DNA of 5,640 nucleotides from Gemmatimonadota bacterium. GTDB lineage: Bacteria; Gemmatimonadota; Gemmatimonadetes; Gemmatimonadales; Gemmatimonadaceae. The stretch lies in contig JAEUJK010000453.1 of assembly GCA_016794735.1 (NCBI GenBank), positions 1-5,640 of the forward strand, given 5' to 3'. The position numbers were made by a program, and so were the translations under genes. The notes under the pieces were generated by a model. That model made no database searches. It saw only the letters and a program-made list of their open reading frames with translations, and was not told the DNA's origin. Shown piece after piece: positions 1 to 5,640 of this stretch (position 1 is its first letter; the number at the start of each line of letters is the position of its first letter).

Positions 1-1
1 C

Positions 2-34
2 TGGAAGGCGGCGCTGCCGCGCGAGGCACGCTGA
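2..34 (+). CDS. Possible C-terminal tail of an upstream gene (partial)
   Basis: The second frame reads ten codons (WKAALPREAR) from the window edge to a TGA at 32-34. The stop lies 11 bases before the HIT gene's ATG and overlaps that gene's likely Shine-Dalgarno (GAGG, 33-36), the usual arrangement for translationally coupled genes. Ten residues are too few to identify a family, and another frame is also open here, so this is a plausible but unproven end of an upstream cistron. Confidence 0.3.
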   Translation, partial: WKAALPREAR

Positions 35-45
35 GGCCCGGCGCC

Positions 46-468
46 ATGTGCGTCTTCTGCGAGATCGTCGCCCGCAGGGCGCCCGCCGCGATCGTGCTCG
101 AGGATGAGCACACCCTCGCCTTCGTCGACCTCCGCCAGGCCAACCCCGGCCACGTCCTCGTCATCCCGAAGGTACACATCCCCGACGTGCGACACCTGGA
201 CGCCGAGGTGGGCGCCGCGCTCATGCACAGCGTCGTTCGCATCACGCGCGCCGTCGGCGTCGCCTTTCCCAACGACGGCCTCTCCCTCTGGCACTCGATC
301 GGTCCCGCCGCCTTCCAGGAAGTGCCACACCTGCACATCCATGTCCACCCGCGCCTGCTCAGTGACGGCCTGCTCCAGGTGTATCCCACATTGCCGGAGA
401 ACGTCGACTCTGACACCCTGCACCTGCTCGCGGAACGCGTGAAGAGCGCGTTGCAGGCCCTCACCTAA
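46..468 (+). CDS. HIT-family (histidine triad) nucleotide-binding hydrolase/transferase
   Basis: A complete 140-residue cytosolic protein, close to the usual length of bacterial HIT/HinT-type enzymes, which cleave the alpha-phosphate of nucleotide substrates such as nucleoside phosphoramidates or dinucleoside polyphosphates. The triad HLHIHVHP is at residues 95-102; by family analogy His97 is the nucleophile and His95 and His99 complete the triad. It is preceded by the usual Gln (Q91, QEV) and an Asn-Asp at 76-77. The N-terminus CxxC (C2, C5), the PKVH histidine (H44) and H95 have the spacing of the zinc site found in many bacterial HIT proteins. DLRQANPGHVLVIPK (28-42) is the typical nucleotide-binding strand region. 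The ATG at 46 is supported by GAGG at 33-36 with a 9-base spacer, and it puts the CxxC at the very N-terminus as in homologues. The ankyrin gene starts 7 bases after the TAA, suggesting co-transcription. The family call is firm; the substrate is unknown. Confidence 0.93.
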   Translation: MCVFCEIVARRAPAAIVLEDEHTLAFVDLRQANPGHVLVIPKVHIPDVRHLDAEVGAALMHSVVRITRAVGVAFPNDGLSLWHSIGPAAFQEVPHLHIHVHPRLLSDGLLQVYPTLPENVDSDTLHLLAERVKSALQALT

Positions 469-475
469 GCATCCC

Positions 476-1474
476 GTGCGCACGTTCGGCTGGCTCCTCG
501 TTGTCGCCAACCTCATCGGCGCCGTGGCCCTCTACTTCGGACACGACGGCGGCGACGCCGCCACCCGCGGGCTGGGGCGCGGCATCGGCGGGCTGCTGGC
601 CGTCCTCGCCCTCGTCGCCGCGTTCCTCCTCTGGTGGGGCAGTCGCGCGAGTGGACGAGGGATCATCCTCATCATCGCGGGCGCCCTCGTCGTCATCCCG
701 CCGGTCCTGCTCATGCTCTCCATGTCGGAGGCCGGGCTTGCCCTGCTCTTTCCCTCGCGGCGCGGGATTCCCAGGCCGGGGCCGGTGGTTCGCTACGACT
801 TTCCCACGGCGGAAACGAAAGAGGTGGCGCTGGCCATCGTGATGGGGGACCACGCGCGGGTCGATAGCCTCATCCGCACCACCAAACCCGACCTTGCCGC
901 CCGCGACGAACGCGGCCAGTCGCTGCTCGGCATCGCCACCCATCACGCGATGGTTTACGGCGCCACGATGGATTACCTCGAGCCACTCCGGCAGTTGTTG
1001 GCCGCAGGCGCCGTCCCCCGACCCGACGACGCGGGGCCGGAGGAGTTGATGATCACCAAGCTGGCGCGCGTGACGGGCGAGCCCGGGGCGGCTGCATTCG
1101 CGATGTTGCTCGCAGCGGGTCTCTCGCCCGACGAACGCGACCGCGACGGACGTTCGGCGCTTTTCGATGACTACCTGACTCCGGAGGCGGCGCGGGTCCT
1201 CTTGTCACATGGCGTGTCGCACTCCCCGCGGGACCCCAATGATTCACGGCAGGACTGGTCGCCGCTCACCCACCAGGCCGATCGTGGCAATTGGGCCACC
1301 GCCCACGTGTTGCTCGAGGCCGGGATCGCACTCGACTATGCCACGCCGCCCGGTTCGCGATTTGCCAACGTGATGGCCACGGCGCAGGAGCGAGCCACCG
1401 AGGCCGATAGCGCCGACCCCGGCTTTCGCGCGTTGGTGGCCGCCGCAGTGCCCCGAACACCCACGCGTCGCTGA
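476..1474 (+). CDS. Membrane protein with N-terminal TM helices and C-terminal ankyrin-like repeats
   Basis: A 332-residue protein of unknown function. Three hydrophobic segments, at about residues 5-22, 35-55 and 61-83, predict a small helical membrane anchor. From about 115 to 300 the sequence shows degenerate ankyrin-type helix-turn-helix repeats: ALAIVMGDHARVDSLIRTTKPDL then RDERGQSLLGIA (118-154), YLEPLRQLLAAGAV (167-180), AFAMLLAAGLSPDERDRDGRSALFDDY (207-233), AARVLLSHGVS (238-248) and TAHVLLEAGIALDYA (275-289). The LL-x-AG/HG ends of the second helices recur four times. Such domains normally bind other proteins; nothing suggests an enzyme. The start is a GTG at 476, 7 bases after the HIT stop, without a clear Shine-Dalgarno, so translation probably relies on coupling. 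It is chosen because the first TM helix begins at once and no better in-frame start was found. By the positive-inside rule (SRRGIPR after TM3) the repeats may be cytoplasmic, but topology is uncertain. Fold confidence is good; the role is unknown. Confidence 0.85.
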   Translation: MRTFGWLLVVANLIGAVALYFGHDGGDAATRGLGRGIGGLLAVLALVAAFLLWWGSRASGRGIILIIAGALVVIPPVLLMLSMSEAGLALLFPSRRGIPRPGPVVRYDFPTAETKEVALAIVMGDHARVDSLIRTTKPDLAARDERGQSLLGIATHHAMVYGATMDYLEPLRQLLAAGAVPRPDDAGPEELMITKLARVTGEPGAAAFAMLLAAGLSPDERDRDGRSALFDDYLTPEAARVLLSHGVSHSPRDPNDSRQDWSPLTHQADRGNWATAHVLLEAGIALDYATPPGSRFANVMATAQERATEADSADPGFRALVAAAVPRTPTRR

Positions 1475-1775
1475 CTGGATCCGCAAACGCTGGTGTCCAT
1501 CCAGGAAGCCACCGCGGATCGCCATCGAGTTCGGACCTTGCAGGCGACGCGGCATTCCGCGCGGGACGTGCTGGAGGCCATGACCCTGGCGGGATCCGGC
1601 GACAAGGGCGCTCCCCACAGCAGGCGACTCGTCGGCACCGAGGCCGCTGAGCCCTGTGGACCTGCTGCTCGGGGAGATGGCCTCGGTGAGCCTGCCCTTG
1701 GATAGTGGTGCCAAGGTCATTGCCCTCTCGATCGAAGGGCTCGCGGAGTTCGCGAGGGCGCGCGAAGGGTCATGA
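1475..1775 (+). pseudogene. Coding-like remnant, apparently frameshifted (unidentified)
   Basis: No intact gene fits here, but two consecutive reading frames look coding. Frame A runs from 1475 (straight after the ankyrin TGA, same frame) to a TAG at 1703-1705 and contains LDPQTLVSIQEATADRHRVR. Frame B is open from 1584 to a TGA at 1773-1775 and contains VDLLLGEMASVSLPLDSGAK then VIALSIEGLAEFARAREGS. By hand count frame B from 1656 has about 82% GC at third and 46% at second codon positions; frame A (first 46 codons) has about 78% and 52%. That is the profile of a real gene in this genome. A one-base difference near 1653-1655 would join them into about 100 residues (...GTEAAEP + VDLLLGEM...). 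The QEATADRHRVR stretch faintly recalls the start of a WYL domain, which I do not consider established. It could be a decayed gene, a sequencing error, or chance. A weak inverted repeat (GATCCGC 1478-1484 / GCGGATC 1514-1520) follows the ankyrin stop. Confidence 0.3.
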
Positions 1776-1919
1776 CCCGACCCCTGAGGTAGGGCGCGGA
1801 CGCACTCCGAGGGAAGTCCGCCCGATCAGCGTTGTAAGGGAAACCCATCCGCACTGGCTTCGTACGTTCCCACTCGGGCAGCACTCCCCGGAATTGTTGC
1901 CAGCCATCAGGGGGCATCC
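1776..1919 (+). promoter_or_regulatory. Leader/upstream region of the permease gene
   Basis: A 144-bp non-coding stretch before the permease. It contains an inverted repeat GCGGAC (1796-1801) / GTCCGC (1816-1821) around a 14-base loop that could itself pair as TCC/GGA; this could be an operator or a leader hairpin. Just upstream is a 12-bp perfect palindrome GGGTCATGACCC (1767-1778). I see no convincing -35/-10 pair; TTGTAA at 1830-1835 has no properly spaced partner. Any promoter of the permease gene probably lies here, but I cannot place it. Confidence 0.3.
1909..1914 (+). promoter_or_regulatory. Ribosome binding site of the permease gene
   Basis: AGGGGG lies five bases before the ATG at 1920. 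It is the clearest Shine-Dalgarno in the window and fixes the permease start, agreeing with the MEGIRQDLRVAIRRLLKRPG N-terminus expected for this family. Confidence 0.7.
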
Positions 1920-4373
1920 ATGGAAGGAATACGACAGGACCTGCGCGTCGCGATTCGCCGCTTGCTCAAGCGTCCCGGCTTCACGATCATCGCGATCATC
2001 TCCGTCGGCATCGGCATTGGCGCGAACACCGCGATCTTCTCGCTCGTCAACGCCATCGCCGTTCGCAAGGTCCCCCTCGATCGCCCGGCGGAACTAGTGG
2101 ACGTGTACAAGTCCATGGAAGGCTTCACGCACGGCCCGCTTTCGTTCCCCGATTTGCGCGACCTGGAACAGCAGACCGGTGATGCGTTCAGCGCCGTCGC
2201 CGCCTTCCGGCTCGCGGTTGCCCAGGTGGATCTGAACGGGACCTTCGAGCCGATCACCGGCGAGTTGGTGACGGGCAACTACTTCTCGATGCTGGGTCTC
2301 AAGCCCACCCTGGGGCGCACCCTGCTGCCATCGGACGACGTGGCGCCCGGGGCGCACCCCGTCGTGGTGATCTCCCACGAGTACTGGCAGCGGCGTTACG
2401 GGAGCGACCCGCAAGTGGTGGGGAAGACCATCCGACTCAACGCGCAACCGTACACCATCGTCGGAGTTGGTCCGCGCGAATACCGTGGCGGCCTGCGCGT
2501 GATGTCGCCGGGATTCTATGCCTCGCGGATGATGGTCGCGCAGTTGAATCCGTCGAGCCGGGACGAACTGGAGCAGCGCGGCAACCAGGGGGTCTTCGTG
2601 AAGGCGCGCCTCAAGCCGGGCGTCTCGACGGTGCAGGCCACGAGCGTCCTGGATCGCCTGGCGCGCACGTTGCGCGCCGCCTACCCCGACCAGTGGAGGA
2701 GCGCCAACAGCTTCCCGCTCGTCGCCTCGGCGGACGTCATCATGAACCCCATGATCGACCGCGTGCTCGTGCCAGCCGCCATCCTGATGATGGCGGTGGT
2801 CGGCCTCGTGTTGCTGATCGCTTGTGCCAACCTTGCAAGCTTCCTCCTCGCGCAGGCGGCCGATCGCAGGCGAGAAGTCGCCGTGCGACTGGCACTCGGC
2901 GCCGGGCGCGGTCGCCTGGTGCGCCAGTTCCTCACCGAGACTGTGCTACTCGCCGTGCTTGGCGGGGCCGTGGGCCTCGCCCTCGCCGTCGTGCTCCTCA
3001 AGGCACTGGTCAACGCCGACCTGCCGTTGCCGCTACCACTCTCGCTCGACCTGTCACTCGACCCGCTGGTCCTTGGGTTCAGTCTCGCGCTCACCGGCAT
3101 TGCCGGGTTGGCCTTCGGGCTCGCACCGGCGCTGCAGGCGACACGGCCGGATGTGGCCTCAACGATCAAGGACGAAAGCGTGGGCGCCGGGCGTGGGCGT
3201 GCCGTTTCCCTGCGCGGGGGGCTCGTGGTCGTGCAGGTCGCCGTGTCCCTCGTGCTGCTCGTTGGCTCCGCGCTCTTCCTGCGAAGCTTCCGGGCCCGCC
3301 TCGACATCGATCCCGGCTTCGGGTCCGCGCCAGCGGTGGTGGCGCAGCTGCAAGTGCCCACCACGGACCGCACCCCCGAGCAGGCGCGCAACTTCTTCGA
3401 GCAGCTGCGCACGCAGGTGGCTGCTCTCCCTGGTGTGGTGTCGGTGGGCCTGACGGACGATCTCCAGCTGAACGCCCTCAACAACCAGTCGACGGAAGTC
3501 ATCGTGCCGGGAGTCGATCCGCCGCCGGGCCGCCGGGGCCACTCCGTCGACCATGCACGCGTCACGCCCGGGTTCTTCGATGCCGCTGCCGTGCGGGTGG
3601 TCGACGGGCGTGCCTTCGACGAGTCGGATCGCAGCGACGGCAACCCTGTCGCCATGGTCAGCGAAGCCTTCGTGCGCAAGTTCATGCCCGGTGGGAACGT
3701 GATCGGCCGAACCATTCGCACCGGGGAAAGGGAACTCACGATCGTTGGCGTAGCGGCGGACTCGAAGATCCGGACGTTAGGCGAGGATCCCATACCTTTC
3801 CTCTACCTGGCTTTCGCCCAATCCTCGGTCACCGGGATGACGATCGTGGCCCGCACGCAGGGACGTGCTGAAGCCACGATACCAGCGGTGCTGGAGGTGG
3901 CGCGAAAGATCGACCCCGACGTGGTGGTGATGGAGGCGAAGACTATGGAGCGGCACCTGGCGTCGTCCCTGTTGCCGCATCGCCTCGGCGCGTGGGTGAT
4001 TTCCGCCTTCGGCACACTGGCGCTCTTGCTGGCATGCATCGGGCTCTTCGGTGTCGTGAGTTACGCGGTCTCCACGCGCGCCCGTGAGGTTGGCATCCGC
4101 ATCGCCCTCGGGGCGAACGCGGAGCAGGTGGTGCGGCTGATGATGGGTGGGGGGATGCGCCTGGTGGGGATCGGCGCGGTGATCGGCCTGGCCTTGTCAG
4201 CGGCAGCAGCTCGGCTGCTGAGCGGCGTGCTGTATGGCGTCAATGCCGGCGACCCGATCGCGTTCGTCGTCGCGCCAGCCGTCCTGATTGGGGTGGCGGT
4301 CGCGGCTGCGTGGATTCCTGCGCGGCGCGTGACGCGCATCAATCCCGTGCGTGCGATCAGGGCTGACCAGTGA
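1920..4373 (+). CDS. ADOP-family ABC transporter permease (duplicated MacB/FtsX-type orphan permease)
   Basis: A complete 817-residue inner-membrane protein. The N-terminus (QDLRVAIRRLLKRPGFT, then GIGANTAIFSLVNAI, 6-46) is characteristic of the acidobacterial duplicated orphan permeases, which fuse two MacB-like permease units. Order: TM1 about 21-45; first periplasmic MacB_PCD domain about 46-280 (VTGNYFSMLGLKPTLGRTL 117-135; WQRRYGSDPQVVGKTI 156-171); first FtsX core with TMs at about 282-310, 339-362 and 383-405; linking TM about 433-455; second MacB_PCD about 456-685 (VTPGFFDAAAVRVVDGRAF 548-566; VIGRTIRTGERELTIVGVA 594-612); second FtsX core with TMs at about 689-715, 745-770 and 778-799. 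Both halves keep the cytoplasmic motif RREVAVRLALGA (317-328) / AREVGIRIALGA (721-732) and end in ATRPDVASTI (407-416) / ARRVTRINPVRAI (801-813). Relatives act in mechanotransmission or export driven by a separate MacB/LolD-type ATPase, but no ATPase is encoded nearby. The substrate is unknown. No truncation or frameshift is seen. Confidence 0.95.
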   Translation: MEGIRQDLRVAIRRLLKRPGFTIIAIISVGIGIGANTAIFSLVNAIAVRKVPLDRPAELVDVYKSMEGFTHGPLSFPDLRDLEQQTGDAFSAVAAFRLAVAQVDLNGTFEPITGELVTGNYFSMLGLKPTLGRTLLPSDDVAPGAHPVVVISHEYWQRRYGSDPQVVGKTIRLNAQPYTIVGVGPREYRGGLRVMSPGFYASRMMVAQLNPSSRDELEQRGNQGVFVKARLKPGVSTVQATSVLDRLARTLRAAYPDQWRSANSFPLVASADVIMNPMIDRVLVPAAILMMAVVGLVLLIACANLASFLLAQAADRRREVAVRLALGAGRGRLVRQFLTETVLLAVLGGAVGLALAVVLLKALVNADLPLPLPLSLDLSLDPLVLGFSLALTGIAGLAFGLAPALQATRPDVASTIKDESVGAGRGRAVSLRGGLVVVQVAVSLVLLVGSALFLRSFRARLDIDPGFGSAPAVVAQLQVPTTDRTPEQARNFFEQLRTQVAALPGVVSVGLTDDLQLNALNNQSTEVIVPGVDPPPGRRGHSVDHARVTPGFFDAAAVRVVDGRAFDESDRSDGNPVAMVSEAFVRKFMPGGNVIGRTIRTGERELTIVGVAADSKIRTLGEDPIPFLYLAFAQSSVTGMTIVARTQGRAEATIPAVLEVARKIDPDVVVMEAKTMERHLASSLLPHRLGAWVISAFGTLALLLACIGLFGVVSYAVSTRAREVGIRIALGANAEQVVRLMMGGGMRLVGIGAVIGLALSAAAARLLSGVLYGVNAGDPIAFVVAPAVLIGVAVAAAWIPARRVTRINPVRAIRADQ

Positions 4374-4380
4374 TCGAGCG

Positions 4381-4413
4381 GGACCGCCGCGTATGCGGCC
4401 CCGGCGGCGGTCC
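4381..4413 (+). terminator. Terminator-like hairpin after the permease gene
   Basis: A perfect 10-bp stem, GGACCGCCGC (4381-4390) with GCGGCGGTCC (4404-4413), around a 13-base loop. It begins seven bases after the permease TGA. The downstream sequence is pyrimidine-rich (TCCTCCCC, CATCTCTGCC) but has no true U tract, so it could be a GC-rich terminator typical of high-GC bacteria or only a 3'-end stabilising stem. Confidence 0.55.
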
Positions 4414-4539
4414 TCCCCATGCCCATCTCTGCCTCTGAGCGTCCGGTGCGGTGCTGCGCCAACAACATGGGTTGCGCACGGTCGCATCCGGTCGTACCTG
4501 GCCGATCACGTCATCACCTTCGCCGCGGGTAGCGTCCCC

Positions 4540-4606
4540 GGGCCGCCGGTCGTGAGTCGGAACGCACGATCAACTTCGTGCGTCCCGCTCGGGGCGACCG
4601 GCTCCC
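4540..4606. repeat. 67-bp imperfect palindrome (large hairpin)
   Basis: Arms pair from the outside in: GGG 4540-4542 with CCC 4604-4606; GCCGGTCG 4545-4552 with CGACCGGC 4595-4602; GAG 4554-4556 with CTC 4588-4590; CGG 4558-4560 with CCG 4585-4587; ACGCACGA 4562-4569 with TCGTGCGT 4576-4583. The interruptions are small (cc/t, t/gggg, a one-base t bulge, an a/c mismatch) and the loop is six bases (TCAACT). About 25 base pairs in 67 bases is unlikely by chance even at this GC content. It could be a bidirectional terminator, a REP/MITE-like element or a structured RNA. Only one copy is visible in the window and there is no T tract. Confidence 0.6.
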
Positions 4607-4719
4607 TACGCGCACGACGGTCGCAGAGGCGGGAAGGAACCAGAAGGTCGTTCACTGCGACGTGTTTGGCGTGACCGGTGATGGCTCATCGCGATGTGCG
4701 GTTGCCCACGGTGCGGTGA

Positions 4720-4742
4720 CCCGCCTCGCGCGAGGTGACGGG
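4720..4742 (-). terminator. Possible terminator-like palindrome after the peptidase gene
   Basis: A 12-bp perfect palindrome CCTCGCGCGAGG (4724-4735) is extended by CCCG (4720-4723) and CGGG (4739-4742) with a 3-base bulge. On the - strand it lies about 55 bases beyond the peptidase stop. There is no T tract, and a true self-complementary core leaves little loop, so the call is weak. The same bases carry a direct repeat GGTGAC (4715-4720 and 4734-4739). Confidence 0.3.
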
Positions 4743-4794
4743 CGAGCGAGGCATCGGGCGCCTGAGCAACGCCGAGCCAGTCGCCCACGGCGTC

Positions 4795-5640
4795 CTACGG
4801 AGATCCGCGACGCAACAACCACCTCGCGAAGAACGCCGCCGCGCGCTTCGACTGATCGTACCGCCCGATCTCCGTCTCGATGACGTGCGGCTCCATCGGG
4901 TAATACATCACCTCGAACTCCTTCTCGAGTTCGAGGAGCCGCTGCACCAGCCGCGCCGTGTCCTGGAAATGCACGTTGTCGTCCACCAGCCCGTGTTCGA
5001 TCAGCAGGTGGTCCTTCAATCCTTCGGCGTAGTAGATGGGGCTCGACTTGCGGTACGCCACGGAGTCGACCTGAGGAAGCCCAAGGATGCGCGACGTCCA
5101 CCCGTCGGAGTAGTGCGCCCAGTCAGTCACCGGCGCGCGTGACACGCCGGCCGCGAAGATCCCCGGATAGCGGAACTGCGACATCAGCGTCATGAAGCCG
5201 CCATACGACACGCCGTAGATCCCGATCCGCGTCGAGTCGATCCCTTGCGTCTTCACGAGCCACTTCGCCGCCGCCACCGCGCCGTCGACGTCCTTGTCGC
5301 CCATGGAGTAGGCGATGTCGGTGCGGTAGTCACGCCCGAACCCCGCGCTGCCGCGGTAGTCGAAGTCGAGCACGGTATACCCCTGCTCTAGGAAGTAGTG
5401 CAGCAGGCCGAGGTGCCCGCTCCAGCCATAGACCGACCACCCCAGGTGGGCAAACTGCCGATAGCCGCCGCCGTGGATGTGCAGGAGCGCCGCACGTTCC
5501 TTGTTGGGACGCGCCGGCTTGTAGAGTGCCGCGAACACCGGCTTCCCGTCCGGGTGCGTGATCGATACGATCTGCGGCGTCACCAGGCGACGCGACATCA
5601 TCTCCTTCGTGCCACTCCACGTCACGCGCGACTCGGCACC
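4795..5640 (-). CDS. S9-family (prolyl oligopeptidase/DPP-IV-like) serine peptidase, catalytic domain, 5' end outside window
   Basis: The - strand frame is open from the right edge to a TAG at 4797-4795, giving 281 residues (numbered from the edge). A GTG at 5625-5623 is internal, because coding continues through GAESR to the edge. This is the alpha/beta-hydrolase domain of S9 peptidases, which remove dipeptides or cleave after proline in short peptides. Seen in order: a DGKPVFAALYKP entry strand (31-42), HGGGYRQ oxyanion loop (56-62, Tyr60 the likely counterpart of DPP-IV Tyr547), DYRGSAGFGRDYR (94-106), the nucleophile elbow GVSYGG (143-148, Ser145), PVTDWAHYSDG (170-180), Asp220 in GLVDDNVHFQD (217-227), and His252 in YPMEPHVIE. 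The triad is complete, but EPHV replaces the common EDHG around the histidine. A beta-propeller and a signal peptide for export, usual in this family, would lie beyond the edge. It is convergent with the permease and probably a separate unit. The family is certain; the exact specificity is not. Confidence 0.93.
   Translation of the reverse strand, partial: GAESRVTWSGTKEMMSRRLVTPQIVSITHPDGKPVFAALYKPARPNKERAALLHIHGGGYRQFAHLGWSVYGWSGHLGLLHYFLEQGYTVLDFDYRGSAGFGRDYRTDIAYSMGDKDVDGAVAAAKWLVKTQGIDSTRIGIYGVSYGGFMTLMSQFRYPGIFAAGVSRAPVTDWAHYSDGWTSRILGLPQVDSVAYRKSSPIYYAEGLKDHLLIEHGLVDDNVHFQDTARLVQRLLELEKEFEVMYYPMEPHVIETEIGRYDQSKRAAAFFARWLLRRGSP

Larger units (their letters stand above)
4374..4794. other. 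Convergent intergenic region, no credible gene, rich in inverted repeats
   Basis: This 421-bp gap separates the permease (+) from the peptidase (-), so it contains the 3' ends of both transcripts. Short open frames on both strands show arginine/serine/proline-rich random composition and no recognisable motif. It holds hairpin sequences at 4381-4413, 4455-4478 (TGCGC-c-AAC / GTTGCGCA, loop of 7), 4540-4606 and 4720-4742; three of these are listed separately. None is followed by a T tract on either strand. No promoter, tRNA or mobile-element end was recognised. Confidence 0.6.

Noticed and set aside
461..1720. Minus-strand open frames opposite the ankyrin gene (461-946, 1244-1720)
   Set aside because: Low-complexity composition (Glu/Asp/Gly- or Arg-rich), no recognisable domain and no ribosome binding site; the + strand frame has TM helices and repeats.
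1767..1778. 12-bp perfect palindrome GGGTCATGACCC as an operator
   Set aside because: A palindrome of this length is expected about once in a window of this size by chance, and no regulator gene is adjacent; mentioned only as a possible site.
1717..1917. Minus-strand 66-codon frame in the permease leader, divergent from the permease
   Set aside because: The first residues look protein-like, but the rest becomes Arg/Pro/Ser-rich and there is no family resemblance; not supported as a gene.
2681..3871. Long open frames of 370 (-) and 392 (+) codons overlapping the permease gene
   Set aside because: They are composition shadows in a GC-rich gene: Arg/Ala/Pro/Ser-rich, without motifs, while the permease frame has clear family motifs throughout.
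4455..4606. Integron attC-like recombination site, suggested by AAC/GTT arms and the large palindrome
   Set aside because: No sequence fits the R'' (RYYYAAC) and R' (GTTRRRY) core sites at suitable positions, and no integrase or gene cassette is present.
4351..4674. Plus-strand 107-codon frame starting inside the permease 3' end
   Set aside because: Arg/Ser-rich random composition, crosses two hairpins, no motif or ribosome binding site.
5623..5625. GTG as the start codon of the S9 peptidase
   Set aside because: The frame stays open to the window edge and the catalytic domain normally follows a large beta-propeller, so the true start is outside.

Overview
The window is GC-rich (about two-thirds G+C by eye) with strong G/C bias at third codon positions. 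It carries a duplicated 'orphan' MacB/FtsX-type permease (ADOP family) and a DPP-IV-like S9 peptidase. Many ADOP permeases together with many S9 peptidases is typical of Gemmatimonadota and Acidobacteriota. I favour Gemmatimonadota, but this is inferred from gene content and style only.

Layout, left to right. (1) A few codons of an upstream + strand gene may end at 34. (2) A HIT-family nucleotide hydrolase/transferase (46-468, +) follows. (3) Seven bases later comes a membrane-anchored ankyrin-type repeat protein (476-1474, +, GTG start), probably co-transcribed with the HIT gene. (4) The 445-bp stretch 1475-1919 has no intact gene. Its first 300 bp are coding-like in two successive frames and may be a frameshifted remnant; the last 145 bp are the leader of the next gene and end in a good Shine-Dalgarno. 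(5) A complete 817-residue ADOP permease occupies 1920-4373 (+). (6) A 421-bp convergent intergenic region (4374-4794) holds several hairpins, including a 67-bp imperfect palindrome with about 25 base pairs. (7) The catalytic domain of an S9 prolyl oligopeptidase/DPP-IV-like enzyme lies on the - strand (4795-5640); its 5' part, including start, signal peptide and beta-propeller, is beyond the right edge.

The genes do not form an obvious single pathway. The HIT and ankyrin genes look like a two-gene unit. The permease has its own ribosome binding site and a hairpin directly after its stop. The peptidase is an independent convergent unit. No ATPase, membrane-fusion protein, PadR-type regulator, mobile element, CRISPR array or tRNA/rRNA is visible. 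I see no convincing new multi-gene system. The items most worth a second look are the long palindrome at 4540-4606, the coding-like remnant at 1475-1775 and the HIT/ankyrin pair.
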